This document shows, piece after piece, positions 5,566-7,047 of a stretch of DNA of 7,047 bases. The notes below the pieces were generated by a model, which was not told the origin of the DNA, did no database searches, and saw nothing but the letters and a program-made list of their open reading frames with translations. The translations under genes were made by a program, and so were the position numbers. Within the stretch, counting starts at the first letter, position 1. Each line of letters opens with the position of its first letter. This DNA is from JBBAAW01 sp964574405 (GTDB lineage: Bacteria > Patescibacteriota > WWE3 > UBA101185 > UBA10185): assembly GCA_964574405.1 (NCBI GenBank), contig CAZNNN010000032.1, forward strand, positions 1-7,047. Direction: 5' to 3'.

Positions 5566-6258
5566 GCATCTTTTTAAGACAGCAATTTCTTTATTAGTAA
5601 GATTTCTAAAAGCGCCAGATTTTAGATCTCCTATGTTAAGCGGACCAATATCTGTGCGGTGGATAGTAACTACAGTTAAGCCAAGAGCTATGCACATTTC
5701 CCTAATTTGGCGTTTTATGCCTTGGTAAAGCACAATTTCAAATTTGTTTTTACCAAATCGCTTAACTTCTGCCGGCAAGGTCACTTGATCTTCAAGCCTA
5801 ACGCCTTTCTCCATAGCGTTAAGCTGATTTTGTTGGATAGCCTCCTTAACTTCCACAAAATACTTTTTTGGTAGGTGGTAGCGAGGATGGGTAAGTTTTA
5901 GCATTAAATCGCCGTCGTTAGTTAAAATTATCAAACCCGTGGAGTTGTAATCAAGCCTGCCCACCGGGAAAATTCGTTCTTTACACCTAACAATGTCCAC
6001 CACGGTTTTTCTGCCGTGTTCATCTTTTACCGAGGAAATTATGCCTAAAGGCTTGTTTAAGGCAAAATACACGGGTTTAGCGCTCTGCGTTATTATTTTG
6101 TCGCCAAGTTTTATAACATCTTTCTCCGAATCAATAAACTCACCCAATAATGCCTTGCGTCCATTGATACTAACTTTACCGTCCCTAATGTCCTGTTCGT
6201 TATTTCTTCTTGATCCAACTCCTGCGTTGGCTAGATATTTATTTATGCGTATTTTCAT
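5563..6258 (-). CDS. RsuA/RluB-family pseudouridine synthase (16S/23S rRNA type)
   Basis: This enzyme isomerises a uridine in ribosomal RNA to pseudouridine. The 231-aa product has an N-terminal S4 RNA-binding domain (about 1-60, IRINKYLANAGVGSRR at 3-18 and GKVSINGR at 27-34). The catalytic domain follows: FALNKPLGIIS (65-75), GRLDYNSTGLIILTNDG (100-116) with the catalytic Asp103, LPKKYFVEV (129-137), and QGIKRQIREM (179-188), which is the family's late motif. Whether it is orthologous to RsuA, RluB, RluE or RluF cannot be decided by eye. The ATG at 6258 is chosen over an in-frame ATG at 6312 because the latter would read 18 codons through the 3' half of tRNA-Phe, and because MKIRINKYLANAG is the normal family N-terminus. 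It lies 24 nt downstream of tRNA-Phe and 9 nt upstream of mntA, so tRNA-Phe, this gene, mntA and hepT may form one transcript. Confidence 0.94.
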   Translation of the reverse strand: MKIRINKYLANAGVGSRRNNEQDIRDGKVSINGRKALLGEFIDSEKDVIKLGDKIITQSAKPVYFALNKPLGIISSVKDEHGRKTVVDIVRCKERIFPVGRLDYNSTGLIILTNDGDLMLKLTHPRYHLPKKYFVEVKEAIQQNQLNAMEKGVRLEDQVTLPAEVKRFGKNKFEIVLYQGIKRQIREMCIALGLTVVTIHRTDIGPLNIGDLKSGAFRNLTNKEIAVLKRC

Positions 6259-6282
6259 GTTGAATTTTGTACAACAAAAATA

Positions 6283-6358
6283 TGGTGGGGAGGGTGGGAG
6301 TCGGACCCACATAGCCGGTTTTTCAGACCGGTGCCTTGACCACCTTGGCTACCGCCCC
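6283..6358 (-). tRNA. tRNA-Phe (anticodon GAA), CCA encoded, two non-consensus positions
   Basis: A 76-nt cloverleaf: acceptor GGGGCGG opposite CCTCCCC, D-arm TAGCCAAGGTGGTCAAGGCA, anticodon stem CCGGT/ACCGG with loop CTGAAAA (anticodon GAA), T-stem GTGGG/CCCAC, A discriminator and encoded CCA. Two departures are visible: a C5-U68 mismatch in the middle of an otherwise all-GC acceptor stem, and T-loop TCCGACT instead of TTCGANT, which replaces the near-universal U55 by C. Each can be explained by one base change. The anticodon reads as Phe by position in the 7-nt loop; the D-arm is unlike the common tRNA-Phe form, so identity is slightly less certain than for the other two. Confidence 0.85.
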
Positions 6359-6369
6359 ATAACTTACGC

Positions 6370-6398
6370 ATTATACTGTATAAAATCTAGTTTGACGA
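6370..6398 (-). promoter_or_regulatory. Promoter of tRNA-Phe
   Basis: On the minus strand a perfect TATAAT (6375-6370) follows TCGTCA (6398-6393, 4 of 6 consensus) by exactly 17 bp. The predicted start is about 4-6 nt before the mature tRNA. The -35 overlaps the 3' end of the upstream glycosidase-like gene. This is the best-formed promoter in the window and probably also serves the pseudouridine synthase gene. Confidence 0.65.
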
Positions 6399-7046
6399 CC
6401 CGGCAGTTTTTGGAATTGCCATAAGCATTTCTGCTTGAGGATACCAACTTCCGTCTTTCTTTTGCCAGGCAAACCCTTCCGCACAGGGATCTTCGCTTTT
6501 GAATATAAAGGGGGTAATAGCCACAACTCTGGGATCTGATAGCCAGTAGTTTATGTATGCGTCTTTAAAGCGAGCGGAAGTTGTAGCTGACGATAAAAGC
6601 CCTGCTTGTGAATATTGCTTGCATTTTTCTTGACCTTCTCTATGTAGCCAGCCAGTTTCCGTAATAAATACCGGCAAAGCACCTACCCCAAAGTTATTTT
6701 TGAGGAGAGATAGTTCCCAGGTGTAGTTGTTAATGGTATCTCGCGTGCCGTAGTTGGCAGGCAAGTTGTTTATATCTCCGCTAAAGTCGGGGTGTGGGTA
6801 GGAATGCGTTGCCCAACCGTCTATTTTGGTAAAAATTCCCGGGACTGCCTTGTTCATAGCAATAAGGTATGCATCCTCGCTTAAATACCTGTCTTGCGTC
6901 CTAGCACTGCTGTTAAACGCCGCTGGCATAATGAAATACTTGTCACCAAATACCTTAATAGCTTTATCAAGAGCCTGCGCGTATTCAGCAGGCGCAATTT
7001 TTTCACACCAATAATCCTTGGCATTAACTTCATTAAAAACACTAAT
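6387..7046 (-). CDS. Clan GH-A glycosidase-like protein, 5' end outside window
   Basis: The frame is open from the window edge for 219 codons to TAG at 6389-6387; the N-terminus, including any signal or membrane anchor, is not in the window. The visible part is the second half of a TIM barrel. SVFNEVN, starting at the second visible residue, carries the NE pair of the acid/base glutamate; ATHSYPHPDF follows in mid-barrel; PVFITETGW contains the likely nucleophile Glu; and VVAITPFIFKSEDPCAEGFAW is in the strand-8 position. The pattern TETGW and the HxYPHP segment resemble GH5/GH39-like members of clan GH-A. It is related in fold, but not obviously a close paralogue, to the anchored protein at 3626-4666. 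An internal ATG at 6929 is not the start, since it would remove the acid/base residue. The substrate is unknown. Confidence 0.7.
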   Translation of the reverse strand: MSVFNEVNAKDYWCEKIAPAEYAQALDKAIKVFGDKYFIMPAAFNSSARTQDRYLSEDAYLIAMNKAVPGIFTKIDGWATHSYPHPDFSGDINNLPANYGTRDTINNYTWELSLLKNNFGVGALPVFITETGWLHREGQEKCKQYSQAGLLSSATTSARFKDAYINYWLSDPRVVAITPFIFKSEDPCAEGFAWQKKDGSWYPQAEMLMAIPKTAGSSN

Positions 7047-7047
7047 A

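Noticed and set aside
6259..6312. 18-codon N-terminal extension of the pseudouridine synthase from ATG 6312
   Set aside because: It reads through the 3' half of tRNA-Phe, and the family N-terminus starts at ATG 6258.
5993..6424. Plus-strand open frame of 143 codons
   Set aside because: It runs antisense through the pseudouridine synthase gene and through tRNA-Phe, so it is not a plausible protein.
1..7047. Possible TGA recoding, as known in some CPR groups
   Set aside because: No gene contains or needs an in-frame TGA; all readable stops are TAA or TAG, which is consistent with the standard code but too few to test stop usage.
1..7047. CRISPR array, transposase or integrase gene
   Set aside because: No regularly spaced repeats and no recombinase motifs are seen on either strand; the only direct repeat is the tRNA-Gln end pair.

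Overview
The window reads as a compact, AT-rich bacterial chromosome segment, probably from a Patescibacteria/CPR lineage such as Microgenomates. That placement is an inference. It rests on the very tight packing, the absence of Shine-Dalgarno sequences, TATAAT-type boxes placed almost on top of start codons, and the gene mix (TypA, a single Dus, an RsuA/RluB-type synthase, membrane-anchored clan GH-A proteins, and a MntA/HepT module). All stops that can be read are TAA or TAG, and no in-frame TGA breaks any gene, so the code looks standard.

Layout, left to right. A VTT/DedA-like membrane protein (minus strand, cut at the window edge) diverges from typA (plus strand) across 62 bp that holds both promoters. 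typA converges on dus (tRNA-dihydrouridine synthase, minus), and the two overlap by 42 bp. From dus to the right end everything is on the minus strand. In transcription order this is: a partial glycosidase-like gene, tRNA-Phe(GAA), a pseudouridine synthase, mntA, hepT, a 3' remnant of an EamA-type transporter gene, tRNA-Val(TAC), a membrane-anchored glycosidase-like gene, tRNA-Gln(TTG), a 150-bp insertion-like segment, and dus.

Each of the three tRNA genes has a perfect TATAAT box just upstream and encodes its own CCA end. Two of them sit 21-24 nt upstream of a protein gene, so the tRNA promoter probably also feeds that gene.

The most unusual part lies between tRNA-Gln and dus. The last 21 nt of the tRNA gene plus 2 nt of flank are repeated exactly 150 bp downstream. 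Between the copies is a GC-rich block of nested inverted repeats and a terminator-like hairpin. This is the footprint expected from site-specific insertion into a tRNA 3' end, but the insert is only about 127 bp and has no recombinase. Removing one unit would leave tRNA-Gln 10 nt from the dus start, matching the spacing of the other tRNA-gene pairs.

A second scar lies beside hepT, where only the last 40 codons of an EamA transporter gene survive. This suggests that the mntA-hepT module, or the event that delivered it, removed the rest of that gene. The tRNA-Phe gene carries two departures from consensus (an acceptor mismatch and C55).
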